Shown piece by piece: positions 16,343-24,032 of a stretch of DNA of 35,087 nt (within the stretch, counting starts at the first letter, position 1; each line of letters opens with the position of its first letter). The DNA is from Woeseiaceae bacterium (GTDB lineage: Bacteria > Pseudomonadota > Gammaproteobacteria > Steroidobacterales > Woeseiaceae). Below the pieces are notes generated by a model that saw only the letters and a list, made by a program, of their open reading frames with translations, searched no databases and had not been told where the DNA came from. The translations under genes were made by a program, and so were the position numbers. The stretch covers positions 1 to 35,087 of the forward strand of contig JAJFKP010000001.1 of assembly GCA_021773135.1 (NCBI GenBank). The letters are read 5' to 3'.

Positions 16343-17950
16343 TCACTTTCGGTCATGCAATATTCGTTTGGCTGCATTGTGACCCGGCGCGCCGGTCACG
16401 CCTCCGCCCGGATGCGTGCCCGATCCGCAAAGGTAAAGACCACCAATTGGTGTCTGATATCTCGACCAGCCCGGTAGCGGGCGCATGAAAAACATCTGGG
16501 CCAGGTTGATGTCCCCGTGGAATATGTTGCCCTCTGTAATGCCGAAAGTCTCTTCCAGGTCGAGCGGTGTATAAACTTTTCGGGCGATCACTGAGGAAGG
16601 AACATTCGGCGCGTACCGGCCAATGATGTCGACAACCTTGTCTCCGAGCTCGTCACGACGCTGCGACCAGTTTCCCTGTTTCAGTGCGTAGGGCAGATAC
16701 TGGACAAAGCAGGTCATGACATGTCGGCCGTCCGCTGCCAATTGCGGATCGACGTTGGATGCCACAACGCAATCAACCCACAAATCGTCGCCCAACTCGC
16801 CGCGCGCAGATGCATTGTAGTTGTCTTCGGCCTCCTGCAATGAAGGCGCTAAGGTGAATAAACTACGTTGCGCCGGCGTATGTTCTTCAGGCATGCCTTG
16901 CACACGTGGCTCTTCCGCGAGCACCAGGTTTACTTTCCCACAGGGCCCCGCCATCTTGATGTTCTCTACATCGCGCCGGAAATCATCGCTCAGACCTGAT
17001 GCGGCCAGCAGACCGAGAAAAGTACGCTTCGGATCGGCATTGGAAACTACGGTTGGCGCCTCTATCGTGTTGCCGTCGTCAAGCGTTACGCCGCGAACCT
17101 TGCCGTTGACCTGATTGATCCTCGCCACCGGACAATCGGTTCTGATATCTACACCGGCAGCGCGACAGGAATTGGCCATTGCCTCGGTGATCGAACCCAT
17201 ACCGCCGAGCACATGCCCGGCGAATCCCTGGCGCTCTTCTTCGCCGCCCACCAGCAGGTGAAACAGCAGGCCCATCGCCGTCCCGGGCTGATACGGTCCG
17301 CCGTGCTTTCCGTACAGGCTGTTAGACAGGATCAATCGCTTGGTCAACTCCGAGTTAAAATTGTCATCCAGAAACTTGCCCAGTGAGCCGGTCATGAATT
17401 GCACCAGCCCGCTGATTTCAGTTTCGCTGATTCCGCGGAATCGCTTGCCGAAACGCAACAGTTCGAACAGGCGCGACATACCCCGCCGCCCGGGATCGGG
17501 TGGTGCCTCTAAAAAAAATGGTTGTATATAAGCCGCCAGTCGCTGCAGCTCTTCTTCAATTTCGAAAAAGCGATCCGCGTCCTCTGGCGCTTTCTGCTTC
17601 AGCTCTGCGCGCATGCGATCCGGGTCAGACCACCAGGAGATGACGCGACCATCAGGCATTGCGGTTTGCACGCCCGGGTCGCAGGCCACCATTTTCAGTC
17701 CGAAGTCGGCCAGCCGCAGGTCCCGAATAACCTCGGGCCGCAGCATGCTCGCGATATACGAGGCAGTCGAAACCCGGCAACCCGGTGCAAGGTCCGGATC
17801 AATAACCTCGGTGACGGCACAACCACCAACAATACTGCGCCGCTCAAGGACGACTGTTTTCAGGCCTGCCCGAGATAAATAAAATGCCGTGGTTAGCCCG
17901 TTGTGACCTGCTCCGATTACCACCGCATCGTAGATTGACTGATCACTCAT
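16343..17950 (-). CDS. FAD-dependent oxidoreductase, phytoene desaturase/PYROXD2-like
   Basis: 535 residues. The N-terminal Rossmann motif VVIGAGHNGLTTAFYLS (10-26) with VVLERR and GGCAVTE binds FAD, and the C-terminal block GGLYLCGSGTHPGGGVTGAP is the second flavin-binding signature of the CrtI/PYROXD2 group. There is no signal peptide. Bacterial members are annotated as phytoene dehydrogenase-like, but no carotenoid gene (crtB, crtY, idi) is nearby, so a carotenoid role is not supported and the substrate is unknown. It converges with the sulfatase gene and diverges from the homocysteine methyltransferase gene across 239 bases. The ATG lacks a clear ribosome-binding site (AT-rich upstream). 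Confidence 0.82.
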   Translation of the reverse strand: MSDQSIYDAVVIGAGHNGLTTAFYLSRAGLKTVVLERRSIVGGCAVTEVIDPDLAPGCRVSTASYIASMLRPEVIRDLRLADFGLKMVACDPGVQTAMPDGRVISWWSDPDRMRAELKQKAPEDADRFFEIEEELQRLAAYIQPFFLEAPPDPGRRGMSRLFELLRFGKRFRGISETEISGLVQFMTGSLGKFLDDNFNSELTKRLILSNSLYGKHGGPYQPGTAMGLLFHLLVGGEEERQGFAGHVLGGMGSITEAMANSCRAAGVDIRTDCPVARINQVNGKVRGVTLDDGNTIEAPTVVSNADPKRTFLGLLAASGLSDDFRRDVENIKMAGPCGKVNLVLAEEPRVQGMPEEHTPAQRSLFTLAPSLQEAEDNYNASARGELGDDLWVDCVVASNVDPQLAADGRHVMTCFVQYLPYALKQGNWSQRRDELGDKVVDIIGRYAPNVPSSVIARKVYTPLDLEETFGITEGNIFHGDINLAQMFFMRPLPGWSRYQTPIGGLYLCGSGTHPGGGVTGAPGHNAAKRILHDRK

Positions 17951-18058
17951 TTAATTATTTCTCAATGCGGCGCCAATAATCAGCCGGGGTGCGGATCGAA
18001 TTGCAACTCGGTGATAACGGGTCGGTCCGGTCAACTGCACCAGCGAGCGATCGAAACG

Positions 18059-18072
18059 TCAAGATATATTGA
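18059..18072. promoter_or_regulatory. Imperfect palindrome upstream of the homocysteine methyltransferase gene
   Basis: TCAAGATATATTGA has symmetric TCAA...TTGA ends, lies ~118 bases before the start and could be an operator of a methionine-cycle regulator. This rests on one site; no regulator gene is nearby. Confidence 0.2.
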
Positions 18073-18189
18073 TTGCCGGCGCAGAACCAGCGTTTCGCAA
18101 CCTGAAGCGCACGCTTCTTTTTGTGCCACTAACTGCTACTCTCAGGCTCGCACCGACGTCATATTGAAAAGCGAAAGGGGAAGATCAAC

Positions 18190-19245
18190 ATGTCAGCAAG
18201 AACAGCCACGTCTCCAGGCCTGCTGGAACGACTGGATGCCGGCCCCGTCATCTGCGCCGAAGGTTACCTGTTTGAGCTCGAGCGCCGCGGCTATGTTCAG
18301 GCGGGAGCGTTTGTGCCCGAAGTGGTGCTTGAACATCCGGAAAAGGTGTACGAACTTCATCGCGAGTTTGTTCACGCCGGCTCAGATGTCGTTGAAGCGT
18401 TCACCTACTACAGCCATCGTGAGAAAATGCGCGTCATCGGCAAGGAGCATTTGCTGGAACCCATGAACCGCAATGCGTTGAAAATTGCGGCTGAAGTCGC
18501 TACTGAAAACGGTGCTCTGCTGGCAGGCAATATTTGCAACACTAACGTCTGGGAGCCTGACGACGCCAGGACGCAGGCAGCTGCCCGCAACATGTTTGAA
18601 GAACAGATTGGCTGGGCTGTCGATGCCGGCGTTGACTTCATCATCGGGGAAACATTTTGCTGGGTCGACGAAGCGCTGGCGGCACTGCAGATTATTCAGG
18701 CAACCGGCAAGCCGGCAGTCATCACGTTTGCCCTCGACGCGGACGGTCTGCATGACGGCGCAGATGGCGTGACCGCCTGTCGCAAGCTGGCCGATGCCGG
18801 TGCCGAGGTTGTTGGACTCAACTGTTCGCGAGGACCCGCTACCATGCTGCCAATAGTCACGGAAATCCGTGCTGCAGTGTCATGTCACGTTGCTGCCCTG
18901 CCGGTTCCCTACCGAACAAACCCGAATGTACCCACCTTCCAGTTGCTCAATGATGAAGGCTGCGGCTGCATTCCTGGCAGCGGGACATTTCCGACGGCGC
19001 TGGATCCGTTTGTCTGTAACCGCTACGAGATCGCTGAATTTGCTAAAGACGCACATGGCAATGGCATCAGCTACCTTGGATTGTGCTGTGGGGCCGGTCC
19101 GCACCATGTGCGCTCTATGGCAGAAGCACTAGGTCGCAAGCCCGGCGCGAGCCGCTACTCTCCTGATATGAGCAAACACGCTTACCAGGGCACAGACGAG
19201 AACGTGCCGGACTACTACAAGAATCTCGGCAAGATGTACGAGTAG
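18190..19245 (+). CDS. Homocysteine S-methyltransferase family protein (betaine-homocysteine type)
   Basis: 351 residues forming a (beta/alpha)8 barrel of the Pfam S-methyl_trans family. The zinc-binding cysteines are visible: C212 in GLNCSRGP and C299-C300 in LGLCCGAGP. EGYLFELERRGYVQAGAFVPE near the N-terminus resembles betaine-homocysteine methyltransferase more than the MetH/MmuM N-terminal domain. The likely reaction transfers a methyl group from glycine betaine or a related donor such as DMSP to homocysteine, giving methionine. AGGGGAAG eight bases before the ATG supports the start. The MFS carrier gene begins six bases after its stop, so the two should be co-transcribed. The donor specificity is inferred, not seen. 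Confidence 0.85.
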   Translation: MSARTATSPGLLERLDAGPVICAEGYLFELERRGYVQAGAFVPEVVLEHPEKVYELHREFVHAGSDVVEAFTYYSHREKMRVIGKEHLLEPMNRNALKIAAEVATENGALLAGNICNTNVWEPDDARTQAAARNMFEEQIGWAVDAGVDFIIGETFCWVDEALAALQIIQATGKPAVITFALDADGLHDGADGVTACRKLADAGAEVVGLNCSRGPATMLPIVTEIRAAVSCHVAALPVPYRTNPNVPTFQLLNDEGCGCIPGSGTFPTALDPFVCNRYEIAEFAKDAHGNGISYLGLCCGAGPHHVRSMAEALGRKPGASRYSPDMSKHAYQGTDENVPDYYKNLGKMYE

Positions 19246-19251
19246 CTTGTA

Positions 19252-20559
19252 ATGACGCCTCGCAGGACAGGAATCCGCTGGCTTGTCCTCGCGCTGATAA
19301 TTCTTGCAAGTGGGGTTTCGTACATCCTGCGCACCAATGTATCGGTCATCGGCGAAACCATGATGACCGACCTTGGGCTGAACGAAATCCAGCTTGGCAT
19401 GATATTTTCGGCATTCGCTGCAGGCTATGCGATCTTCCAGTTCCCGGGCGGCGTATTTGGTGAGAAGACCGGGGCGCGGTTCGCACTGACCGTCGCCGCT
19501 GTCGCCTGGGGCGTACTCACACTCCTGACGGCGCTGATTCCCGGCAGCGACACTATATCAATTGGCGGCGTGCTAACGATGCTGATTGTTGTGCGCTTCC
19601 TGGTCGGCGCAACACATGCACCGGTTTTCCCTGTTGCATGCGGCGGCGTGATCTCGCGATGGTTTCCGGTGGGCAGCTGGGGATTACCAAATGGCCTGTC
19701 CAGCACCGGCCTCACTCTGGGGGCTGCCGCGACGGCACCGTTTCTCGTCTGGCTGATGGAGATGTATGGCTGGCGCGGTTCACTGCTGATATCAACGCCG
19801 ATCGCATTTATTCTCGCAATCGCCTGGTGGTTTATCGTCAGGAACGATCCCGCTGATCATCCGCTGGTCGGCCCTGAAGAACTCACACTGATCAACACCG
19901 GAAGGCCGCCGGACGAGTCTGCCGGCAAGACCCGCGGCGACTGGAAGCAGGTGATTCGAAACCGGGATATTCTGCTGCTGACAGTCAGCTATTTCTGCAT
20001 GAACTATGTTTTCTACCTGTTTTTCAACTGGTTCTTTTTCTACCTGGTCGATGTAAAAGAATTTGCCGCGCAGGAAGCCGGCTCTCTGATGGCCGCCCTG
20101 TGGGTCATCGGCGCGATCGGCGCGACAATTGGCGGATTCTCATGTGACCGCCTGATCGGTCGATTTGGTTTCCGCTGGGGCCCGGGTGGTATGGCAAGCA
20201 TCAGCCTCTTTCTTTGCGCTGCATTCCTGGTTGCCGGGGCTTTGGCTAACAATCCGTATGTCGCTGTTGTCCTTCTATGCATTTGTTTTGCCTGCACGCA
20301 AATTACCGAGGCCGCTTTCTGGGCAACAGCGATAGCGATCTCAGGGAAACACGCCGCAGCCGCAACTGGCATCATGAACACAGGCGGAAATGTTGTCGGC
20401 TTTATTGGTGGAATGTTGGTTCCCGTGACCGCCAAGATGTTTGGCTGGGTAACCGCTATGTCCACGGGTGCCATTTTCGCATTCGTTGGGGCCGTTATCT
20501 GGTTATTCATTCGCGGCGACAGGCCAATGCTCGATCAAAGTATCGAACCCCGCAACTGA
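19252..20559 (+). CDS. MFS transporter, probably anion:cation symporter (ACS)-like
   Basis: 435 residues with about 12 hydrophobic segments and a central hydrophilic loop (about 205-225), as in the major facilitator superfamily. FSAFAAGYAIFQFPGGVFGEKTGARF after helix 2 is the MFS motif A region, and the layout resembles hexuronate/galactonate-type carriers. The start codon is six bases after the methyltransferase stop, which implies translational coupling in a two-gene operon. The transported compound may therefore be a methyl donor or an organic acid related to it, but this is only context. It sits in the inner membrane. Confidence 0.83.
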   Translation: MTPRRTGIRWLVLALIILASGVSYILRTNVSVIGETMMTDLGLNEIQLGMIFSAFAAGYAIFQFPGGVFGEKTGARFALTVAAVAWGVLTLLTALIPGSDTISIGGVLTMLIVVRFLVGATHAPVFPVACGGVISRWFPVGSWGLPNGLSSTGLTLGAAATAPFLVWLMEMYGWRGSLLISTPIAFILAIAWWFIVRNDPADHPLVGPEELTLINTGRPPDESAGKTRGDWKQVIRNRDILLLTVSYFCMNYVFYLFFNWFFFYLVDVKEFAAQEAGSLMAALWVIGAIGATIGGFSCDRLIGRFGFRWGPGGMASISLFLCAAFLVAGALANNPYVAVVLLCICFACTQITEAAFWATAIAISGKHAAAATGIMNTGGNVVGFIGGMLVPVTAKMFGWVTAMSTGAIFAFVGAVIWLFIRGDRPMLDQSIEPRN

Positions 20560-20721
20560 TCCGCCCGTTGAGCCTTGCCATTCGGCACGGAGCATTCAAT
20601 CCACAAAACCGCTGCCAGAACCTGGGTACGTCAATCGGTAACAGTCTGTAACGATGCGAGCATGCGGGTTCTCAGCACTGCTTCTCGGTGATAACGTCGA
20701 TTTCCCTAACCGAGCGGCATC

Positions 20722-21819
20722 ATGAAAATTAGTCTCGCCCTCCTGCTGACCTTTATTACATTGCAACCAGTCGTTGCCGAGGTGACCGTGCGCCTGACAG
20801 ACGCTCCTGACACCGGCACGCTTGTTTTCCAGGTTTATGATGCTGCCGACACGTTCCGGGGTTTTCGCGATCCTGCACAATCTTTCACTTTGCCTGCTAG
20901 TGGAGATGACGACTATTTCCTCGCCAATGTCAGCGGCAGGAACATTGCACTGCTTGTTTATCACGACAGCAATGCCAATGGCAGGATCGACAAGAATTTT
21001 ATCGGTATCCCGCGTGAGCCGCTCGCGCTGTCAAACAACTATCGGCCAAAAGGCCCGCCGAGTTTTTCGCGTGCAAAGTTCGACGTTCCGGAGGCAGCTG
21101 GCCACACCGTCGACATGCAAATGTACCAACTGCTTGGCGAGCGCGGACGTTTCGGTGTTGGTATTGGCGGCATCGGAAGAAGCAGTCCTTACCTCGATTC
21201 GACCCAAACCGCCTCTCAGGCGATACCCGCCATCACTTATGTTGGCGAGCGACTGCAGTGGTTCGGACCGGCACTGCGCTATGGCCTGAAGGGAAGCGGC
21301 AGACTTCGACTGGGTCTTGCTGCCGAATACCGGATTGCGAGCTATGAGGAAGACGATAGCAACGTGTTGCAGGGTCTTGGAGATCGCGAAAGCACGCTCA
21401 CGGCGGGCTTAAACGTACAGTATGAGATCTCCAACGGGTTCGAGCTGGATCTCGGTTACCAGCATGATGTGCTCGACAGAATCGGCGGAGGGCTCGCCAA
21501 CGCCCGTTTGTCACGCGGCTTACCGATTGGAAGAATCACGTTTGTTCCGCAGATCTCCGTGAACTGGCTCAGCAGCGAGATGAGCAACCACAATTTCGGT
21601 GTCCCGGCGGCGGCAAGCCGCTCAAACAGGCCAGTCTATCGCCTCGGAAATACAACGAGTTTTGAACTGGGCGTGGGTACGTTCATCGAACTCTCAGAGG
21701 ATTGGCAGGTTGTTCTCAACATTTCCGCTGAGCGACTGAGCAGTGAGGTGACCGCGAGCCCTATTGTCGGAGACCGGAATCTGGTCAAGGGCTTTGCAAT
21801 GATCGCTTACGTGTTTTAG
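20722..21819 (+). CDS. Outer-membrane protein: DUF2141 domain fused to MipA/OmpV barrel
   Basis: 365 residues with a signal peptide (1-19). Residues ~20-125 match DUF2141: a beta-sandwich ending in LLVYHDSNANGRID, FIGIPREPLALSNN and PPSFSRAKFDV. The D-x-N-x-N-G-x-x-D stretch (82-90) looks like an EF-hand-type calcium loop. From about residue 140 the protein resembles MipA/OmpV outer-membrane barrels (alternating beta strands, AITYVGERLQWFGPALRYGL, terminal phenylalanine in IAYVF). MipA was described as a scaffold between a murein hydrolase and a murein synthase; OmpV is an osmotic or immunogenic porin-like protein. Both halves occur separately elsewhere, so the fusion is notable. The next gene follows after 12 bases. 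Confidence 0.75.
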   Translation: MKISLALLLTFITLQPVVAEVTVRLTDAPDTGTLVFQVYDAADTFRGFRDPAQSFTLPASGDDDYFLANVSGRNIALLVYHDSNANGRIDKNFIGIPREPLALSNNYRPKGPPSFSRAKFDVPEAAGHTVDMQMYQLLGERGRFGVGIGGIGRSSPYLDSTQTASQAIPAITYVGERLQWFGPALRYGLKGSGRLRLGLAAEYRIASYEEDDSNVLQGLGDRESTLTAGLNVQYEISNGFELDLGYQHDVLDRIGGGLANARLSRGLPIGRITFVPQISVNWLSSEMSNHNFGVPAAASRSNRPVYRLGNTTSFELGVGTFIELSEDWQVVLNISAERLSSEVTASPIVGDRNLVKGFAMIAYVF

Positions 21820-21831
21820 CAGGCAGGCGAT

Positions 21832-22047
21832 GTGAATCCGGTCAATCCAAAGAAATTGCAGAACAGCAAGTGGACAGCGGTCGAACCCGCGAATTTCGAG
21901 AAGCATTTCCTGGTCGTCGAGGTGCAGCATGACCTCGCCGGACTTCCCAGCCAGTGCGTCCTGGAGGCAGTGTACAGCGGCCGGGAAACCAGACTCGCGT
22001 GGCGGGATCTCGCGAACTCAGACCGGTGGCAGATTGGCTGGCAGTAA
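21832..22047 (+). CDS. TIGR02450-family small protein
   Basis: 71 residues starting at GTG, 12 bases after the barrel gene. The sequence NPKKLQNSKWTAVEP, KHFLVVEV, VLEAVYSG and the closing WRDLANSDRWQIGW fit the short tryptophan-rich TIGR02450 proteins of gammaproteobacteria, whose function is unknown. It has no signal peptide. Tight spacing suggests one transcript with the gene before it and possibly the DUF427 gene 41 bases later. AGGC before the GTG is a modest ribosome-binding site. Confidence 0.8.
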   Translation: MNPVNPKKLQNSKWTAVEPANFEKHFLVVEVQHDLAGLPSQCVLEAVYSGRETRLAWRDLANSDRWQIGWQ

Positions 22048-22072
22048 AGTGCGCATAACCCTACTCATAACC

Positions 22073-22091
22073 AGAAAGGAAGCTTGTTATT
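22073..22091 (+). promoter_or_regulatory. Ribosome-binding site deciding an AUU start
   Basis: AGAAAGGA (22073-22080) lies eight bases before ATT (22089-22091), the best placed start for the DUF427 reading frame. There is no in-frame ATG, GTG, TTG or CTG between the upstream stop at 22068-22070 and codon 55. Confidence 0.5.
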
Positions 22092-22589
22092 TCCAGTCAC
22101 TCACGACCTGACTTTGCGATTGAGCCAGGACCTGGCCAGGAGTCCGTATGGGACTATCCGCGTCCGCCCGCTCTAGCGCGTTGCAGCAAGCTCATCGAAG
22201 TCAGGGACGGGGACACGGAAATTGCGCGTTCCGAGCGCGGCTTCCGCGTATTGGAAACAGCAAGCCCGCCTACCTATTACCTGCCATCAGAGGACGTAGC
22301 GTGGGAGCTCCTGGTGAGTACGCCAGGCAACTCTGTATGCGAATGGAAGGGTTTTGCCGTTTACTGGGCGCTGGCTGTCAGTCCGGCGGCGCCAGTTGCC
22401 TGGAGCTACCCGCGACCGAGGGCCCGGTTTTCGAAACTGAAAGACTACGTAGCTTTCTACCCCGGCAGGGTTGCCTGCTTCGTCGCCGGCGAACGGGCGC
22501 AGCCTCAGGCCGGGCGTTTTTATGGCGGCTGGATTACCGCAGAAGTGGTTGGCCCGTTCAAGGGTGAACCCGGCACAGGTCACTGGTAA
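22089..22589 (+). CDS. DUF427 domain protein, apparent AUU start
   Basis: 166 residues if read from ATT. DUF427 features are clear: VWDYPRPP, ARSERGFRVLET-SPPTYYLP, CEWKG, YW, AWSYPRP, FYP and the closing GGWIT-EVVGPFKGEPGT. The conserved N-terminal part VWDYPRPP (nt 22146-22169) is in frame with the rest but precedes every normal start codon; the first in-frame one is TTG at 22251, which would cut off a third of the domain. With AGAAAGGA upstream, ATT at 22089 is the best start. An error or mutation of an original ATG is the alternative. The function of DUF427 is unknown. Confidence 0.75.
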   Translation: MSSHSRPDFAIEPGPGQESVWDYPRPPALARCSKLIEVRDGDTEIARSERGFRVLETASPPTYYLPSEDVAWELLVSTPGNSVCEWKGFAVYWALAVSPAAPVAWSYPRPRARFSKLKDYVAFYPGRVACFVAGERAQPQAGRFYGGWITAEVVGPFKGEPGTGHW

Positions 22590-22725
22590 CTGTCTTCGTT
22601 CCTTTGCGCCTGCATAACGACCGGTATTTACAAGGTAATATTGACCGTCTTCGCGAGGTCTTATTCAGTGCGATTTATGCACAGGCCCTAACAATTATTT
22701 CAGCAGGAACAGAGGTCATAACAAT

Positions 22726-23937
22726 ATGCACAGTAAGAAAGTCGAGTTTGACAACCAGAGCGGACAGAAACTCTCCGGCATTCTCGATCGGCCGGATAGT
22801 GTGACCGTTGGTTATGCTCTATTCGCTCACTGCTTCACCTGCTCCAAAAACCTGAAAGCAGCGAGCAACATTGCACAAGCGTTGAATGCTGCCGGCATTG
22901 CAGTGCTACGGTTCGATTTTACGGGTCTTGGTCAAAGCGAGGGCGAATTCGCAGACACCAATTTTTCATCCAATGTTGCCGACCTGCTCGCAGCGGCCGA
23001 CTACCTGGCCCGCGAGCATGCAGCGCCTGCTATCCTGGTCGGACATTCCCTCGGTGGCACGGCGATTCTACAGGCAGCGGCGCAGATCGATTCTGCGGTG
23101 GCGGTGGCGACAATCGCCTCTCCCTCTGAACCTACGCATGTAACGAGTATGCTTGCCGGATCAGAAGAAGATCTGCGCGAACGCGGTGAAGCAACGATAA
23201 GCCTGGGCGGCAGACCCTTTTTAATGAGGAAACAGTTTCTCGACGACCTGGAACGACAAAACGTCAGCTCATCAATCGGGTCGCTTCGCAAAGCACTGCT
23301 GATAATGCATGCGCCGCTCGACGACATTGTGCAGATCGATAACGCCTCGTCGCTTTTCGCAGCGGCAAAGCATCCGAAGAGTTTTATCAGCCTCGATAAG
23401 GCCGACCACCTGCTAAGCCAACCGGAAGACTCGAGATATGCGGGGCGGGTGCTGGCAGCATGGGCGTCACGATACCTGACTACGGCTGCCGCCACCGATG
23501 AGTTGCAGGCAACCGACGGCGAGGTCATCTCCAGAACAAAAGTTGGCGGATTTCGTACTGACGTGCGCCTGGGCGAGCACAACCTGGTTGCTGATGAACC
23601 GGTTTCTGTTGGCGGCACGAATCTTGGCCCGACGCCCTACGACCTGCTGTCGGCAGCGTTGGCAACGTGCACCTCGATGACACTGCGAATGTACGCTGAT
23701 CGCAAGAAAATCGATCTCACCTCGGCAACCGTTCGCGTAGAACACAGTAAAATTCACGCCGATGATTGTGTTGACTGCGAAACCACGGATGGCAAAGTTG
23801 ATGAATTTCGCCGCACGATTGCGCTGGAGGGCGATCTGACGGAGACGCAACGAAACCGCATGCTCGAAATCGCCGACCGCTGCCCTGTGCACCGGACGCT
23901 ACACAGTGAAACTAAAGTGCGTTCGACCCTTGAATGA
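22726..23937 (+). CDS. Alpha/beta hydrolase-OsmC fusion protein
   Basis: 403 residues in two domains. Residues ~1-255 form an alpha/beta hydrolase with nucleophile S108 in GHSLGG and probable D199/D200 and H228 partners. Residues ~265-400 are OsmC/Ohr-like, with the two redox cysteines C315 (ALATCTSMTLRMYADRK) and C386 (DRCPVHRTL). OsmC proteins reduce organic hydroperoxides through this cysteine pair; the hydrolase half may release acyl hydroperoxides or their products. The same fusion is widespread in proteobacteria, so the architecture is not new. It has no signal peptide and is probably cytoplasmic. AGAGG lies 10 bases before the ATG. It probably has its own promoter in the 136-base gap. 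Confidence 0.9.
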   Translation: MHSKKVEFDNQSGQKLSGILDRPDSVTVGYALFAHCFTCSKNLKAASNIAQALNAAGIAVLRFDFTGLGQSEGEFADTNFSSNVADLLAAADYLAREHAAPAILVGHSLGGTAILQAAAQIDSAVAVATIASPSEPTHVTSMLAGSEEDLRERGEATISLGGRPFLMRKQFLDDLERQNVSSSIGSLRKALLIMHAPLDDIVQIDNASSLFAAAKHPKSFISLDKADHLLSQPEDSRYAGRVLAAWASRYLTTAAATDELQATDGEVISRTKVGGFRTDVRLGEHNLVADEPVSVGGTNLGPTPYDLLSAALATCTSMTLRMYADRKKIDLTSATVRVEHSKIHADDCVDCETTDGKVDEFRRTIALEGDLTETQRNRMLEIADRCPVHRTLHSETKVRSTLE

Positions 23938-24032
23938 CACTCGGGAACGTGGATCCAGACTAAATACTCCAAGTCCGGCAATGCCTGGCTTGTTATCATG
24001 CAGCGCTCGAACCCATCCTGGAGTATGCCAAC

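Noticed and set aside
22148-22567. Rightward ATG ORF of 139 codons overlapping the DUF427 gene
   Set aside because: It is out of frame with the conserved DUF427 residues and has no recognisable composition or family; it is a shadow frame.
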